The notes: generated by a model not told the origin, from the letters alone. DNA of 64,000 bases from Bacillus sp. HSf4 (GCF_029537375.1 NZ_CP120679.1:1910001-1974000), one strand, 5' to 3'. Counted from the stretch's first letter, positions 17,634 to 26,867 are shown. Made by a program: numbers and translations.

Positions 17634-17672
17634 AAATACCTCCTTTGTTTATCCGCTTAGGAGGTATTTTTT
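17634..17672 (+). terminator. Strong terminator of the secreted-protein gene
   Basis: AAATACCTCC and GGAGGTATTT pair over ten bases, followed by T. Confidence 0.85.
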
Positions 17673-17869
17673 AATGCAAACACAACATCAAAACACGACA
17701 ATTCATTCTGATAAACAAACTCCAACACTGATTTTTTGTATCAGTAAGACATGAAAAGCAGGGTTATTCTGCGTGTTGGATGATCTGCGGGTAAAGGCGG
17801 TATATGTTAGAGAAAAATGGTTTTCCTTTTCAACAAGCCGAGGGCTTTTTTAGATGGAGGAGGTTAACG

Positions 17870-18463
17870 ATGATTATTTGGATAAACGGAGCTTTCGGTT
17901 CCGGGAAAACACAGACGGTGTTTGAGCTGCATAGAAGGCTGAAAAAGTCTTACGTATACGATCCTGAAAAGATGGGATTTGCGATGCGTTCGCTGATACC
18001 TTCAGAAATCGCTGAAGATGATTTTCAACATTATAGCTTGTGGAGAGATTTCAATTACAGCATACTCTCCTACTTAGCCGATACATACAGCGGCATTATC
18101 ATCGTGCCGATGACGATTGTGAATCCCGGTTATTTTGAAGAAATCATCGGCAGGCTCAGACAAGACGACCGTACGGTTTATCACTTTACATTAGTGGCTT
18201 CAAAGGAGAGTTTACACAAACGTCTTCGCTCCAGAGCTGAAGGAAAAAATTCCTGGGCGGCCAAACAAATAGACCGATGCATCAAGGGCTTGTCAGACAA
18301 AACCTTTGAAGAGCATATCCATACGGATCATATGTCAATCCAAAATGTCGCGGAAATGATTGCTGCCAAAGCACACTTGGCAATTGAACCTGACACGAGA
18401 GGAAGCATGAAAAGATTCATCGACAGACTGCATGTGAAGCTGAAGCATATCCGTGTAAAATAA
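17870..18463 (+). CDS. tmrB: Tunicamycin resistance protein TmrB
   Basis: A 197-residue ATP-binding protein matching B. subtilis TmrB in length and sequence. [15 protein letters not shown] carries the Walker A motif at residues 7-14; YDPEKMGFA and IVPMTIVNP follow; [14 protein letters not shown] is the lid-like region. TmrB protects the cell from tunicamycin at the membrane. GGAGGAGG precedes the ATG at 17870; upstream in-frame codons lack such a site. The C-terminal amphipathic helix needed for membrane binding in TmrB is recognisable ([18 protein letters not shown]). A terminator follows at 18570. Confidence 0.9.
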   Translation: MIIWINGAFGSGKTQTVFELHRRLKKSYVYDPEKMGFAMRSLIPSEIAEDDFQHYSLWRDFNYSILSYLADTYSGIIIVPMTIVNPGYFEEIIGRLRQDDRTVYHFTLVASKESLHKRLRSRAEGKNSWAAKQIDRCIKGLSDKTFEEHIHTDHMSIQNVAEMIAAKAHLAIEPDTRGSMKRFIDRLHVKLKHIRVK

Positions 18464-18569
18464 TGTTTTTGAAAATCTCGTTCGGACTTGTTGATAACCC
18501 ATTCGGCGGGGAAATGCTGCTTTTTTTTAAAGAGAAGGAAGAGGAAATGAAAAGTTCCGACCTTATCCT

Positions 18570-18600
18570 AAAAAAGCGGGCTTCACACCTGCTTTTTTTG
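18570..18600 (+). terminator. Terminator downstream of tmrB
   Basis: AAGCGGG and CCTGCTT pair with one G-T, followed by seven T. The stretch 18464-18704 otherwise shows no gene. Confidence 0.6.
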
Positions 18601-18740
18601 GGATGGGATTTTCAGCTCTCTTTTAACGGTAAGACATGGCTGTTATTCGCCATTATCATCGATCATGAGCTTATTTTCAATCGCATTCGAAAGCACGATA
18701 AGGGTTGAAGAAAAACCGTACGGGCTGCATGAGTCAAGAA

Positions 18741-18998
18741 AAGCGGTTAACAGTGGACGTATCATCCGGCGGCCTGCTGCCCATCCAGCCGGCCGATACC
18801 CACCCAGGCTACCAATTGCCTGATGCCGCCGTCATTAAGCAGCATCTACAAGTACCTGTTATTGCCGTCGGCAAAATCTATACCCGCAGTTTTGCGGACC
18901 GGATCATCGGGGACGGGCTGGCAGATGCCGTCGCAGTCGGCCGCCCGCTGCTGGAAGACCCTGATTTTGCGCAGAACATGATCAGTTTTAAGGATTGA
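18741..18998 (+). pseudogene. C-terminal fragment of an old-yellow-enzyme (NADH:flavin oxidoreductase) gene
   Basis: The reading frame begins mid-domain with LTVDVSSGGLLPIQPADT, then PVIAVGKIYT and ADAVAVGRPLLEDPDFA, which are the last beta-alpha units and FMN phosphate site of YqjM/NamA-type enzymes. The first two thirds are missing and there is no ribosome site. The protein would not fold as an active barrel. Confidence 0.7.
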
Positions 18999-19033
18999 AA
19001 CGTTCCCGAGTTGAATATCAGTTATTTTTCAAG

Positions 19034-19063
19034 GCGCGAAACGCTCTCGGTTTCGCGCTTTTT
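19034..19063 (+). terminator. Terminator of the flavoenzyme remnant
   Basis: GCGCGAAAC and GTTTCGCGC pair over nine bases, followed by five T. Confidence 0.85.
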
Positions 19064-19261
19064 GTATGAAAAGCCGCGGATGTGATCTGGGAGAGTTAGC
19101 GGAAGCCGGCGCATATCCTTTAAAAACCGGGAAGGAGTCAAGCTGGGCTTTCTCAAAATGACATTTTTATGTAAAAAATCCGCAAAGGAAAAATCATCGC
19201 CATGCGGAAGTATTGATGTAATAAGGGGGTCTTTTCCCCGCTGGGATGGAGAGGGAATGAG

Positions 19262-19501
19262 ATGAAGGCAATCCAATCAATTACCGTTCATTCAAATACC
19301 TATACTGTAGGAAAAGCGTGTCACCCGCCAGGATTTAAAAAAGGGGCAACGGTTACGAAAATTACGGAAAAAAACAAATTTTCCGGCTTAATCAGCGGTT
19401 TTGTCGTTCACTTTGACACGGAGACAGAGCTGCATATTCATTCGGATGATGTAATTGTTCATTGGCTGCCGCGGACAGTGATGCGGAATGATTTGAAATG
19501 A
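19262..19501 (+). CDS. Small conserved protein, unknown function
   Basis: A 79-residue soluble protein (starts MKAIQSITVHSNTY) with a KACHPPGFKKGATVTKI segment and an acidic, His-bearing C-terminal half (ETELHIHSDDVIVHW). GAGAGGG lies before the ATG at 19262. A badly worn second copy of the same gene stands at 23625-23745 before the second LXG gene, which shows that the family travels with this accessory zone. No function can be assigned. Confidence 0.55.
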   Translation: MKAIQSITVHSNTYTVGKACHPPGFKKGATVTKITEKNKFSGLISGFVVHFDTETELHIHSDDVIVHWLPRTVMRNDLK

Positions 19502-19616
19502 AGCCGTTGTGGGTGATTCCTATAGATCTTTGATAAATGCCGTCAGGTTTTTTATTGGTGATGAAAAACGACTTACTGGCTAAGAGCGCGGTGTTCGTTA
19601 AAGGAGGTGATTGGAA

Positions 19617-19664
19617 TGAAGTTATTAAAAATGGCACAACGTTGGTACTCTGTTTTGTTTTAGA
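19617..19664 (+). CDS. Tiny reading frame with a perfect ribosome site
   Basis: Fifteen codons (MKLLKMAQRWYSVLF) follow AAAGGAGGTGATTGGA, an essentially complete anti-16S match. It may be a real small basic peptide, a leader peptide, or the start of a truncated gene. Nothing else supports it. Confidence 0.3.
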
Positions 19665-20146
19665 TCGGTTAATATGATATTAGGTCAAATTGAAAAAGGC
19701 GCTTTCCAAAACAGAAGGGCGACTTTTTATGGTTCGGATACCATTGAAGGTAAGAAGAATGAAGCCTAATAGGAGGAACATTCTTAAGCTCCGGGTCGCG
19801 CAGTCTTGTGGGAGATTTGTAAGCAGATGTTTTTTGGATATACCATTTAAAATACTTGGCTTCCTCCCGAAGTGTGTATAAGGCGATATTAATGAGCGTT
19901 TAGCGTAAGGAGTGAGTAAAAAAAGATATCACTTTCATTTGGGTTTTGAGTTGGAGGTAAAGGTTTTCCTTTTACAGAAGTGATTTCTCTGTTTCTTAAA
20001 CCCTCGTGGCCCAACAACTTCATATTGTCCTGATTAGGTGATTAAAATAAAGTAAACATTAAGAACTAGAAATTCGTTCGACAAATTTCGTGAATTGTTC
20101 CATTTCTAGACCTCTTGTTCGATAATAAAGCAAGAGGTGAAAGATT
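19665..20146. other. Gap without a convincing gene
   Basis: A possible weak hairpin lies at 19693-19728 (AAAAGGCGC... GGGCGACTTTTT). The rest shows no gene that I can support; the promoter of the 62-residue protein must lie near 20040-20120. Confidence 0.4.
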
Positions 20147-20335
20147 ATGAAATTTGAAGTTGTTTTTTGGTTTGACAATGAAAATATTAGAACAGCTAAA
20201 GTAATGGCACAATCTGAGAAAGCACTTATAAAAGAATTGCAAGAATGTGAGCATTGGTATGAGTTTGAAGAGGGGAAGCGTATTGTAAATGTTAATATGC
20301 GACTTGTAACACAATTTGATGTGAAAAAAAGATAA
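20147..20335 (+). CDS. Small protein of phage/ICE type, unknown function
   Basis: A 62-residue protein rich in Lys and Glu with the ending VNMRLVTQFDVKKR. AGAGGTGA precedes the ATG at 20147 and a good terminator follows at 20344, so it is a complete transcription unit. The size and composition resemble small proteins of Bacillus prophages, and terminase remnants stand nearby. No function is assigned. Confidence 0.6.
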   Translation: MKFEVVFWFDNENIRTAKVMAQSEKALIKELQECEHWYEFEEGKRIVNVNMRLVTQFDVKKR

Positions 20336-20343
20336 AAGTGATT

Positions 20344-20370
20344 AAAAAGCATCCTCCGGGGTGCTTTTTA
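20344..20370 (+). terminator. Terminator of the 62-residue protein gene
   Basis: AAAAAGCA and TGCTTTTT pair around TCCTCCGGGG, ending in a T tract on the plus strand. Confidence 0.8.
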
Positions 20371-20487
20371 TATTCTCTGTAAAACGGGTTCAGTGAATCT
20401 CAGAATAGACGATCGGCGGCCAAGGGGCCTCTCGAGTTTGGGCTCGGTTTAGAAAGAATCTATAGGAGGGACAGACTTATAAAATCA

Positions 20488-20520
20488 AAAGCCATCCACA
20501 CATAACAGTGGATGGCCCAA
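20488..20520 (-). terminator. Terminator of the minus-strand 70-residue protein gene
   Basis: GCCATCCAC and GTGGATGGC pair over nine bases; on the minus strand TTTTGATTTTAT follows. Confidence 0.8.
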
Positions 20521-20522
20521 TC

Positions 20523-20735
20523 TTACTTATATAATTTGTTACGTATTTCTTGAGGGAGGAACTCATGTAATTTTTGTGAGTCCTTTTGCAAGCAGTGAGC
20601 CAACGCATAATATTGGGCGTATATTCCAGGTATCTCCTCTTCCTCAAGGATATGAAACTGTTTTATATGCAACTGAGTCAGTTCCATAGCAACATCTAAC
20701 CTGTTGCGTTGAATAGTGACTGGGTTATCAGACAT
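20523..20735 (-). CDS. Small protein, unknown function
   Basis: A 70-residue protein (MSDNPVTIQRNRLDVAMELT at its start) predicted to be helical and acidic in the middle (HILEEEEIPGIYAQYY). AGGAGGTGA stands seven bases before the ATG at 20735, and its own terminator follows the stop. It is a complete unit. I do not recognise it; similar small helical proteins are common in Bacillus mobile elements. Confidence 0.7.
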   Translation of the reverse strand: MSDNPVTIQRNRLDVAMELTQLHIKQFHILEEEEIPGIYAQYYALAHCLQKDSQKLHEFLPQEIRNKLYK

Positions 20736-20859
20736 TTTTATCACCTCCTAGTTAAATGATACCTTATTTGGAAGATGAAATGGTATATTTCTTAGATTAG
20801 TACAATAAATGTAATCCATTCTGTCGCACTTAATCTAGGCGGATTGATTGGGTGATGAA

Positions 20860-21200
20860 TAAATCTTTAAAGTCCTGTAATGAGCCAAGCTGTCCGATTC
20901 TCACCCGGGAAGGTAAAGAAGCTGACTGTGCTGCGTTTTAATGCACAAGCGCAAAAGGGAATTGACGTATACAAACAAAAATAAACGCAAGCTCGAAAAG
21001 AACTGGAGACGGCCATGCTGCATCTGCAGGAGGAAATGGAGATCCCCGCGAAGGCCGCACTCCCCTCAATTTTGAAAAATTCCCTAAATGAAATTTCGGA
21101 AGGAGGTGAGGGGATGGCCAGACCAAGATAACCGGTTAATTTGCTGTTGATGAAAGGCAAAAATACCTGACACAGCGAGAAGTCGGATTGAAGTAAATCG
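20860..21200 (+). pseudogene. Prophage remnant including a P27-like terminase small-subunit start
   Basis: From 21114 the plus strand reads MARPR, a stop, PVNLLLMKGK, then a frame change into YLTQREVGLK. P27-family phage terminase small subunits begin MARPRKPVNLLLMKGKKHLT, so this is the worn start of such a gene. Upstream (20910-21110) another frame, with one stop, ends EMEIPAKAALPSILKNSLNEI just before the terminase ribosome site and may be a preceding phage gene. No other phage gene survives here. Confidence 0.5.
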
Positions 21201-21273
21201 GAACTCAAGTTCTAATCAAAGGTTTTCTTTTTACATAAAAGAACCTCGACGGACAATCTATGGTCCATAGTAA

Positions 21274-21600
21274 TCACTCTTTTGATATCTTCTCTCTCCA
21301 AATTAATAGCAACTTTTTAAATTCCTCGGTTTCTATTGTGTTTTTAAAGGGCGGTTCATATCTAAAAAAATGTTCAGCAATTGTCACATCTTTTTTCATG
21401 AAAACGCTAGTCGCATTTAGCTGAATTTCAAAATCCTCGTATGTCCCGTTCAAAACATTTTCAAGGTCCTCAAGATACTCGTCTGCTTCTTCCGGTGTCG
21501 GAATATCTTCAAGAAAATCTGAAAAAATATTAATTTCTTTTGGTAAACTGATTCGTAGATATCCGAACGGGTCTCTTTTAAAATCGTACAAATATTTCAT
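21274..21600 (-). CDS. Candidate immunity protein for LXG toxin 2
   Basis: A 108-residue acidic protein (MKYLYDFKRDPFGYLRISLP at its start) with an LEDIPTPEEADEYLEDLENVLNG helix region written here as two parts of one acidic segment. It starts 20 bases after the toxin 2 stop. Position, size and acidity fit a cytosolic immunity protein against the EndoU nuclease tail; it vaguely recalls the DUF5376 family. It looks intact even though the toxin gene is frameshifted. Confidence 0.65.
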   Translation of the reverse strand: MKYLYDFKRDPFGYLRISLPKEINIFSDFLEDIPTPEEADEYLEDLENVLNGTYEDFEIQLNATSVFMKKDVTIAEHFFRYEPPFKNTIETEEFKKLLLIWREKISKE

Positions 21601-21620
21601 TACCTTTCATCCTTTTAAAC

Positions 21621-23455
21621 TTATTTTTTATATAAAGGATATGCCGTAGCGATTGAGCCATCTTTATTTAAATACATTTCAATTCCTGATGAACTTTTGC
21701 CTATATATTTGTATATATCAACTTGTTTTTTAGATTGGTAAGCTTCATTAATGGCCTTTAATACATCAGCACGATTCCAATCTTTCGGGAAAAAGCTTGA
21801 TTTGGCCTTTTTAGTAACACCATTAACTTCAACTTTTGCTCTATAAACACCATTTTTATCAGGCTTGGTTTCAGTCCCAGGAATAATCTTTCCGCCACCC
21901 ATCATACTTTCATGATGATAACCTACAGCTTTTCCACGTTTATTTATTTCTCCATGATAAATGTGTTTCAAAGTGCCTGAATTGTATTTGCGGTCACCTT
22001 TGGTTAAATCAGAAACTTTCTTTGCAAACTGAATGAACTTTTCCTTTACCTTCTCGCCATTCAGCACATTATAATAAGGGACTTTCCCTACGCCCGCAAA
22101 TTCAACTTGTGGTTCAAAAGGATTATGTATTTGTATCCCTTTTATTTTTGAAGCAACCCTATGCATCGACTTATTGAAATACGCTATACTTTTTTCTAAA
22201 GTTTCCTTCGAAACCTTAATCGTTTTGCTCGTTGCTTTCTTAGTAGCTGCCTTTACTTTAGATCCGACTTTTCCGGCTTTCGAGACTTTGTTTAATTTGT
22301 CTGCACCTTTTGAGCCTACTATCGATGTTCCTACCGTTGTAAGGGCATATCCGAACCAATGACTTCTACTGTAGGAATCGCCATTGATCACATCCCGCAC
22401 AAATGATTCTTCAATATCCTTTTTTATAATGTTAAAAGTATCTACGGGATGAATAATCGCGTTTCCAATGCCCTCAAGTGTTTCTATAGGATGGGTTGCA
22501 GCGTCCCACAAATCACTACCCGCATCGACGAGATTCTCTTTTACTCCCCCAACAAATCCAGCCGAATCGAACTCTATGTACTTCTTTTTCTCCAACAGCC
22601 ATACATATAGCTTCTGATCTGAATCCAGATTTTCATACCCAATCTCTTTCGCAATCTTAATATATTCCTCTGAACTGGAGACGTTTTCAAGCTTTTTCTT
22701 CAACTTATAAATTTCAACATCCCGTTCATCAACTTCACTCACTTCTTTTTCAAGTTCGGATCTCTTATCAAGCTTATCCAACATGACTTCCATCGCTGTC
22801 TCTTGATTCCCGCTCAAATCATCCATCTCATCCGGCTTTAAAATCGAACCTTTTTGGTAGCCGGTAATCTCAATTTTAGGCCCTGTATACATTTTTTCAA
22901 GCCTAGTAATATATTTTTGCATCGTTTCAAGATCGTTTTCAGCGGTTTTAAAAGCGCTTGTCTGTTCGCGGTCAAATGTATGCAGCTTTTCAATCGTCTG
23001 ATTGATCTCTTTCAACGCTTTTCGATTCTGTTCATGAAAATCATTGTCATTCAAGTCCGGCAGATCGGCAATATGACTGACTTTCGCGATCGTGGCGTTA
23101 GCTTTTGAAACCAAATGTTTCGTTGTTCGATCGGCCGTGTTCAAGCCTTGTTCCAGATCGTTTTCAAGAAAGGCTTGCGAAATATAACCATTGTGATTCG
23201 GTTCAAGCGATTTTAACGCATGTTTTAGTTTTTTCAATGCTGACTGATATTCGTCAATAAAGGATTCGTAGAATCTCAGGAAAGGGGTGTGGCATTCTTC
23301 GTAAAAGGCGCGGATCGCATCGCCCCCTTTTCCTTTTAAAGCATCGTCAAGCCAACGCTTTTTTTGAGGTTTGTGATTTCATCTGATTGTTTTTTTAATT
23401 GTTCCAGCGTTTCATCAATTCCATCGTGCAACGCCTGAACGTCCAAGGTCTTCAT
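21621..23455 (-). pseudogene. LXG polymorphic toxin 2 (EndoU tail), 5' frameshift
   Basis: The ATG at 23455 follows AGAGGAG and starts MKTLDVQALHDGIDETLEQL, the same as toxin 1, but after about 45 codons the frame breaks. Compared with toxin 1, 13 bases are missing near 23355, right after a run of seven A. The main frame resumes with LDDALKGKGGDAI and runs to 21621. It covers the LXG domain, a middle part shared with toxin 3 ([48 protein letters not shown]), and a C-terminal 116 residues with HGEINKRGKAVGYHHE and SSFFPKDWNRADVLKAINEA, the pattern of bacterial EndoU RNases. Without frame repair only an N-terminally shortened product could be made, so secretion is doubtful. Confidence 0.8.
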
Positions 23456-23493
23456 GGCATTCTCCTCTAATACGAAAGTGACATAACAGTAAA

Positions 23494-23556
23494 GAGTTTA
23501 CCACTTTATAGAAAGAAATTGGTGAATAAATCCTGTCTATCCATGAAAATGAATCA
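23494..23556 (-). promoter_or_regulatory. LXG leader repeat, copy 2
   Basis: The reverse complement repeats the leader of toxin 1: GACAGGATTTATTCACCAATT region and AGTGGTAAACT. On the minus strand TTTATT (23530-23525) and TAAAGT (23508-23503) are 16 bases apart, as in copy 1. Confidence 0.6.
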
Positions 23557-23624
23557 TTTGATTTAGGTTTTTATGCCTATGTGATTCTTAGGAAGAAAGA
23601 GTTGAATTTTTCCCATAGGGATGG

Positions 23625-23745
23625 AGAGGGAATGGGATGAGGGCAATCAATTACCATTCATTCAAATAGGTATGCTTGTAGAAAGCAGTTGATCAGCGTT
23701 GTACGGAAGCGGAGCTGCATATTCATTCGGATGTTGGAAGCTGTA
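23625..23745 (+). pseudogene. Decayed copy of the 79-residue protein gene at 19262
   Basis: GATGGAGAGGGAATG-GATGA at 23618-23640 and the following ATTACC-TTCATTCAAATA, then GAGCTGCATATTCATTCGGATG near 23713, are near-identical to blocks in the gene at 19262-19501. The middle is deleted and the frame is broken. The gap 23746-23876 holds no further gene. Confidence 0.65.
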
Positions 23746-23840
23746 GGGAGGAAGTGCTGAGTGAACAATTTGCTGAAGGGCACATTAAAGTTTTACTGAT
23801 ATAGAAAAAGTTCTCTATATGAGACTTATGGAAAACAATA

Positions 23841-23871
23841 GAAGCAGGCTCTTGTGAACCTGCTCCTTTGT
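23841..23871 (-). terminator. Terminator of the rap-phr unit (first pair)
   Basis: AGCAGGTTC and GAGCCTGCT pair on the minus strand, followed by TCTATTGTTTT. Confidence 0.6.
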
Positions 23872-23876
23872 AAGCG

Positions 23877-24005
23877 TTAAATATTGATTGCTTTTTCCGC
23901 AATTTTCATCGTTCCAGACTCGTATTTAGAGTATGCTGCATCTACACTTAGGAAACCTGCAAAAAGCAATCCGATTACTGTGGAACTGACAATAAATTTT
24001 TTCAT
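23877..24005 (-). CDS. Phr pro-peptide (first Rap-Phr pair)
   Basis: A 42-residue precursor: MKKFIVSSTV, a hydrophobic run to GFLSVDAAYS, then a charged tail ending KIAEKAINI. Basic start, Sec-like core and a short C-terminal peptide are the marks of Phr pro-peptides. The mature signal is likely a five- or six-residue piece of the tail such as EKAIN or KAINI. The ATG overlaps the rap stop (TAATG), the usual rap-phr arrangement. After export and cleavage the peptide would be taken up by Opp and inhibit the neighbouring Rap. Confidence 0.8.
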   Translation of the reverse strand: MKKFIVSSTVIGLLFAGFLSVDAAYSKYESGTMKIAEKAINI

Positions 24006-25141
24006 TACAACGCCTCCGTTACTTTAAATTTTTTTGTTTGGGCAGTTATTGCCCTCTTTAAGAATTTCCTTCCTTCTGCAAAATTTCCTTTTTCAAAATG
24101 ATAATCTCCCAATATTTCAGTCAATTCTGCATATTCTGACCACAAACGTTTCTTTTCAAGATAGTGAAGACTTTGTTCAACATCTTTATGATCATACTCT
24201 TCATAAATTGAATAAATGATTTTTAATTTGGATTTGTATTCTTCCTCATGACATTTTAACGCCCGATGTAAAGCGATATAATAAAATGATCTTGCTTCTT
24301 CTGATTTGTCAGTTTGATATAGAACTCTTGAAAGCATGTATTGTGATCTAATACCGTAAATCGTATCGGCATGTTCTTTCATATCAAGTGCTTTTCTGAA
24401 AAGCGACTCGGCTTTATTTAATTGCTGCTCTCTTTCAGATACAAGACCTAAATTATGATATATGACACCAATAATCCTTTTTATGTTTTTCTCATTGAGT
24501 TGTTCAGCTAGGCTTAAGGCTTCCCGGTAATAAGATTCGGCCTCAGTTAAGCGGTTCATATCATACATATTGGCTCCGAACATCATATTGCATCCAATGG
24601 TCTTCACTTTATAAAAGCTATTGCTCTCAAATAATCTTTTAGCTATTGTCAGATGGTTTAAAGAAACATAGTATTGATTGATTTGGTAATAAGCATCCGC
24701 TAACTTGTAATGGAATTCGGCTTTTTCCATTTCATCGGTAACCACACTTAACTCTTTTTCAGCTTTGCGGTAATAATGAATAGCCTCGACGTATCCCTTT
24801 TGGTTAAATTCATACATCCCACGAAAAAACAATGAATAATACTTCAGAAGGCCGGTAAGTTTCCTTTGAGGGCTCTCGATTTTCTCCAGAAGATCTGGAA
24901 TGGTTGGACGTTTTTTCTGTTTTTCTGACGGTTTTAAAGAATCCAGCATCAACTGGTGACGAAAACACATAAGAGAATAATAGACAAGTAAATATTGATC
25001 CTCTTCCATCTGTTCGATTTCCCGTTCAACTTCCGCTTTCAAAATTTCTGCATCAGGCACGCTAAATTGGCGGATCATGTTATACCATTCATTGATTTTA
25101 ACCCCGACCGCAGCTGACGAGATCTTTTGACTCAAGTCCAT
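24005..25141 (-). CDS. Rap-family response-regulator aspartate phosphatase / binding protein
   Basis: A 378-residue protein of Rap length. The N-terminal three-helix part (VGVKINEWYNMIRQF, YYSLMCFRHQLMLD) and the following series of TPR repeats (FRGMYEFNQKGYVEAIHYYR, KADAYYQ-like, NLGLVSEREQQLNKAESLFR) are typical. Rap proteins dephosphorylate Spo0F or block ComA or DegU; the target cannot be told from the sequence. The adjacent phr supplies its inhibitor. Its location beside an LXG gene suggests that export of toxins and cell-density control are linked here. Confidence 0.9.
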   Translation of the reverse strand: MDLSQKISSAAVGVKINEWYNMIRQFSVPDAEILKAEVEREIEQMEEDQYLLVYYSLMCFRHQLMLDSLKPSEKQKKRPTIPDLLEKIESPQRKLTGLLKYYSLFFRGMYEFNQKGYVEAIHYYRKAEKELSVVTDEMEKAEFHYKLADAYYQINQYYVSLNHLTIAKRLFESNSFYKVKTIGCNMMFGANMYDMNRLTEAESYYREALSLAEQLNEKNIKRIIGVIYHNLGLVSEREQQLNKAESLFRKALDMKEHADTIYGIRSQYMLSRVLYQTDKSEEARSFYYIALHRALKCHEEEYKSKLKIIYSIYEEYDHKDVEQSLHYLEKKRLWSEYAELTEILGDYHFEKGNFAEGRKFLKRAITAQTKKFKVTEAL

Positions 25142-25276
25142 AACCCCTTCCCAGGTGATTTCTTTTTCTTTTATTTTACAAAATAGATTATTTTTTTACA
25201 ATTATTTCGAGTCAACAGCCGTTTGTTCTTTCCTGCATTCGGGTGTTTTGATCTAGAGAATATGAATCGCTTTCAT

Positions 25277-25340
25277 AAATAAGCAGGATTTATTAACCGA
25301 CTTTCCTCATTACTTTAGTCGTGAAATTTGTCGAATTGAG
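25277..25340 (+). repeat. Relic of the LXG leader repeat, copy 4
   Basis: TTCATAAATAAGCAGGATTTATTAACCG and CATTACTTTAGTCGTG (each partly) match the leader of toxin 1, including the GCAGGATTTATT and CATTACTTTAGTC blocks. No LXG gene follows. The gap 25142-25473 otherwise carries the rap promoter and nothing else visible. Confidence 0.45.
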
Positions 25341-25473
25341 TTTTTACAAACCTTATCAATAGAATCCCAGGCAATTTTATTCTACAATGGTTTTGAAGAT
25401 GGAAAATGTTACTGGTTATGAGAATGTGTGCAATGTTTGATTTGGTCCTAATCCTTATGAAAGGAGAATCATC

Positions 25474-26823
25474 ATGCAAAAAACGCTTTTTCGAGGTGCT
25501 GTGATCGTCACTCTTGACCCGAGCCTGAACAATATTGAAAAAGGGGACATGCTGATTGAGGGTTCAACGATTGTGGATGTTGGGAGGTCGATCGAAGCTT
25601 CGGACGCTCTCGTTGTGGATGCCGAAAATATGGTGATCATGCCGGGGTTTGTCGATACGCACCGTCATGTATGGGAGTCCGTGATCCGGGGGATCGGTGC
25701 GGATTGGTCGCTGCAAACGTATTTGAACCGGATTTATTATGGGAATTACGGTGCGATGCTGAGGCCCGAGGATAGTTGGATTGCCAATTATTTAGGAGCG
25801 CTCGAGGCGCTCGATGCAGGCGTGACGACATTGTTGGATTGGACGATGATCGAATCGCCCGATCATACGGATCAGCTGATTGCCGGTCTGCAGGATGCAG
25901 GAATCCGCGGGGTGTTTGCTTTTGGAACATCAGGCGATGCCGCTTATTGGAACAGAGAAAGCGAACTTTCCAATATGGAGGAAGCCAGAAGGGTCAAAAA
26001 AGCCTATTTTCAGTCAGATGATCAGCTTCTCTCGATGGGGCTTGCGATTCGCGGTCCTGAGTTTTCATCATGGGATACGTCTGTCTTTGAAATCAACACA
26101 GCCCGAGAGCTCGATGCTTTGTGCAGCATGCATATTGCGTTTGGCAATTGGGGAGCGCAAGACCGTTCAATTGAAAAGCTTCACCAAGCAGGTCTGCTCG
26201 GTCCCGATTTGAACATGGTCCATGTCAATGCGATCAGCGGGGAAGAAATGAAAATGCTGGCGGCGCATGGAAGCTCGATTTCTGTGACGCCGGAAATTGA
26301 GATGATGATGGGGCATGGTTATCCGGTCACAGGGCTTGCCCTCGAACAAGGGGTCTGCCCAACGCTTGGCGTTGATGTTGTCACATCAACGGGCGGCGAC
26401 CTTTTCGCACAAATGAAATTCGCCCTTCAGGCAGAGCGTGCCAAACAGAATGAAGCACAGCTCGAACAAGGGATCATGCCGGGGCCGGAACTAGGGATTT
26501 CCGCCGAACAAATCCTTAAAGCAGCTACGATTGACGGCGCGCGGGCGTTAAAGCTGGATCATAAAATCGGTTCACTGACACCTGGCAAGGAAGCTGATTT
26601 TATCATGGTCAAATCGGACAGCCTCAATTTGCTGCCCTTGACTGATCCGGTTGGAGCCATCGTTCAGTGCACTCATCCCGGTAATGTAGACTCCGTTTAT
26701 GTGGCCGGAAAAGCGCTGAAGCGAAATGGAACATTGGTTGATGTTAATCTTGATGATATAAGAAAGAAAGCGGTTAAAGCAAGAGATCATATCTTATCGC
26801 GCTCTCCGGAAACCGCTTTTTAA
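25474..26823 (+). CDS. Amidohydrolase of the TrzN/AtzA/SsnA group
   Basis: A 449-residue metal-dependent hydrolase of cyclic C-N bonds. The metal site shows as GFVDTHRHVWES (His63, His65), later NMVHVNAIS (third His) and TLGVDVVTSTGGD (metal Asp); the C-terminal ATIDGARAL and GSLTPGKEADFIMV blocks belong to the flanking beta-sandwich. The family includes chlorohydrolases and deaminases, so the substrate is open. AAAGGAGA stands before the ATG at 25474. A strong terminator follows, so it is a one-gene unit. Confidence 0.85.
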   Translation: MQKTLFRGAVIVTLDPSLNNIEKGDMLIEGSTIVDVGRSIEASDALVVDAENMVIMPGFVDTHRHVWESVIRGIGADWSLQTYLNRIYYGNYGAMLRPEDSWIANYLGALEALDAGVTTLLDWTMIESPDHTDQLIAGLQDAGIRGVFAFGTSGDAAYWNRESELSNMEEARRVKKAYFQSDDQLLSMGLAIRGPEFSSWDTSVFEINTARELDALCSMHIAFGNWGAQDRSIEKLHQAGLLGPDLNMVHVNAISGEEMKMLAAHGSSISVTPEIEMMMGHGYPVTGLALEQGVCPTLGVDVVTSTGGDLFAQMKFALQAERAKQNEAQLEQGIMPGPELGISAEQILKAATIDGARALKLDHKIGSLTPGKEADFIMVKSDSLNLLPLTDPVGAIVQCTHPGNVDSVYVAGKALKRNGTLVDVNLDDIRKKAVKARDHILSRSPETAF

Positions 26824-26835
26824 GCGGCCGTCCTT

Positions 26836-26867
26836 CAAGCTATTTAGCTTGAAGGCTTTTTTTATTT
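26836..26867 (+). terminator. Terminator of the amidohydrolase gene
   Basis: TTCAAGCT and AGCTTGAA pair around ATTT, followed by GGC and seven T. Confidence 0.85.

Noticed and set aside
18463..18708. 81-codon frame after tmrB
   Set aside because: It reads through a terminator hairpin and lacks a ribosome site.
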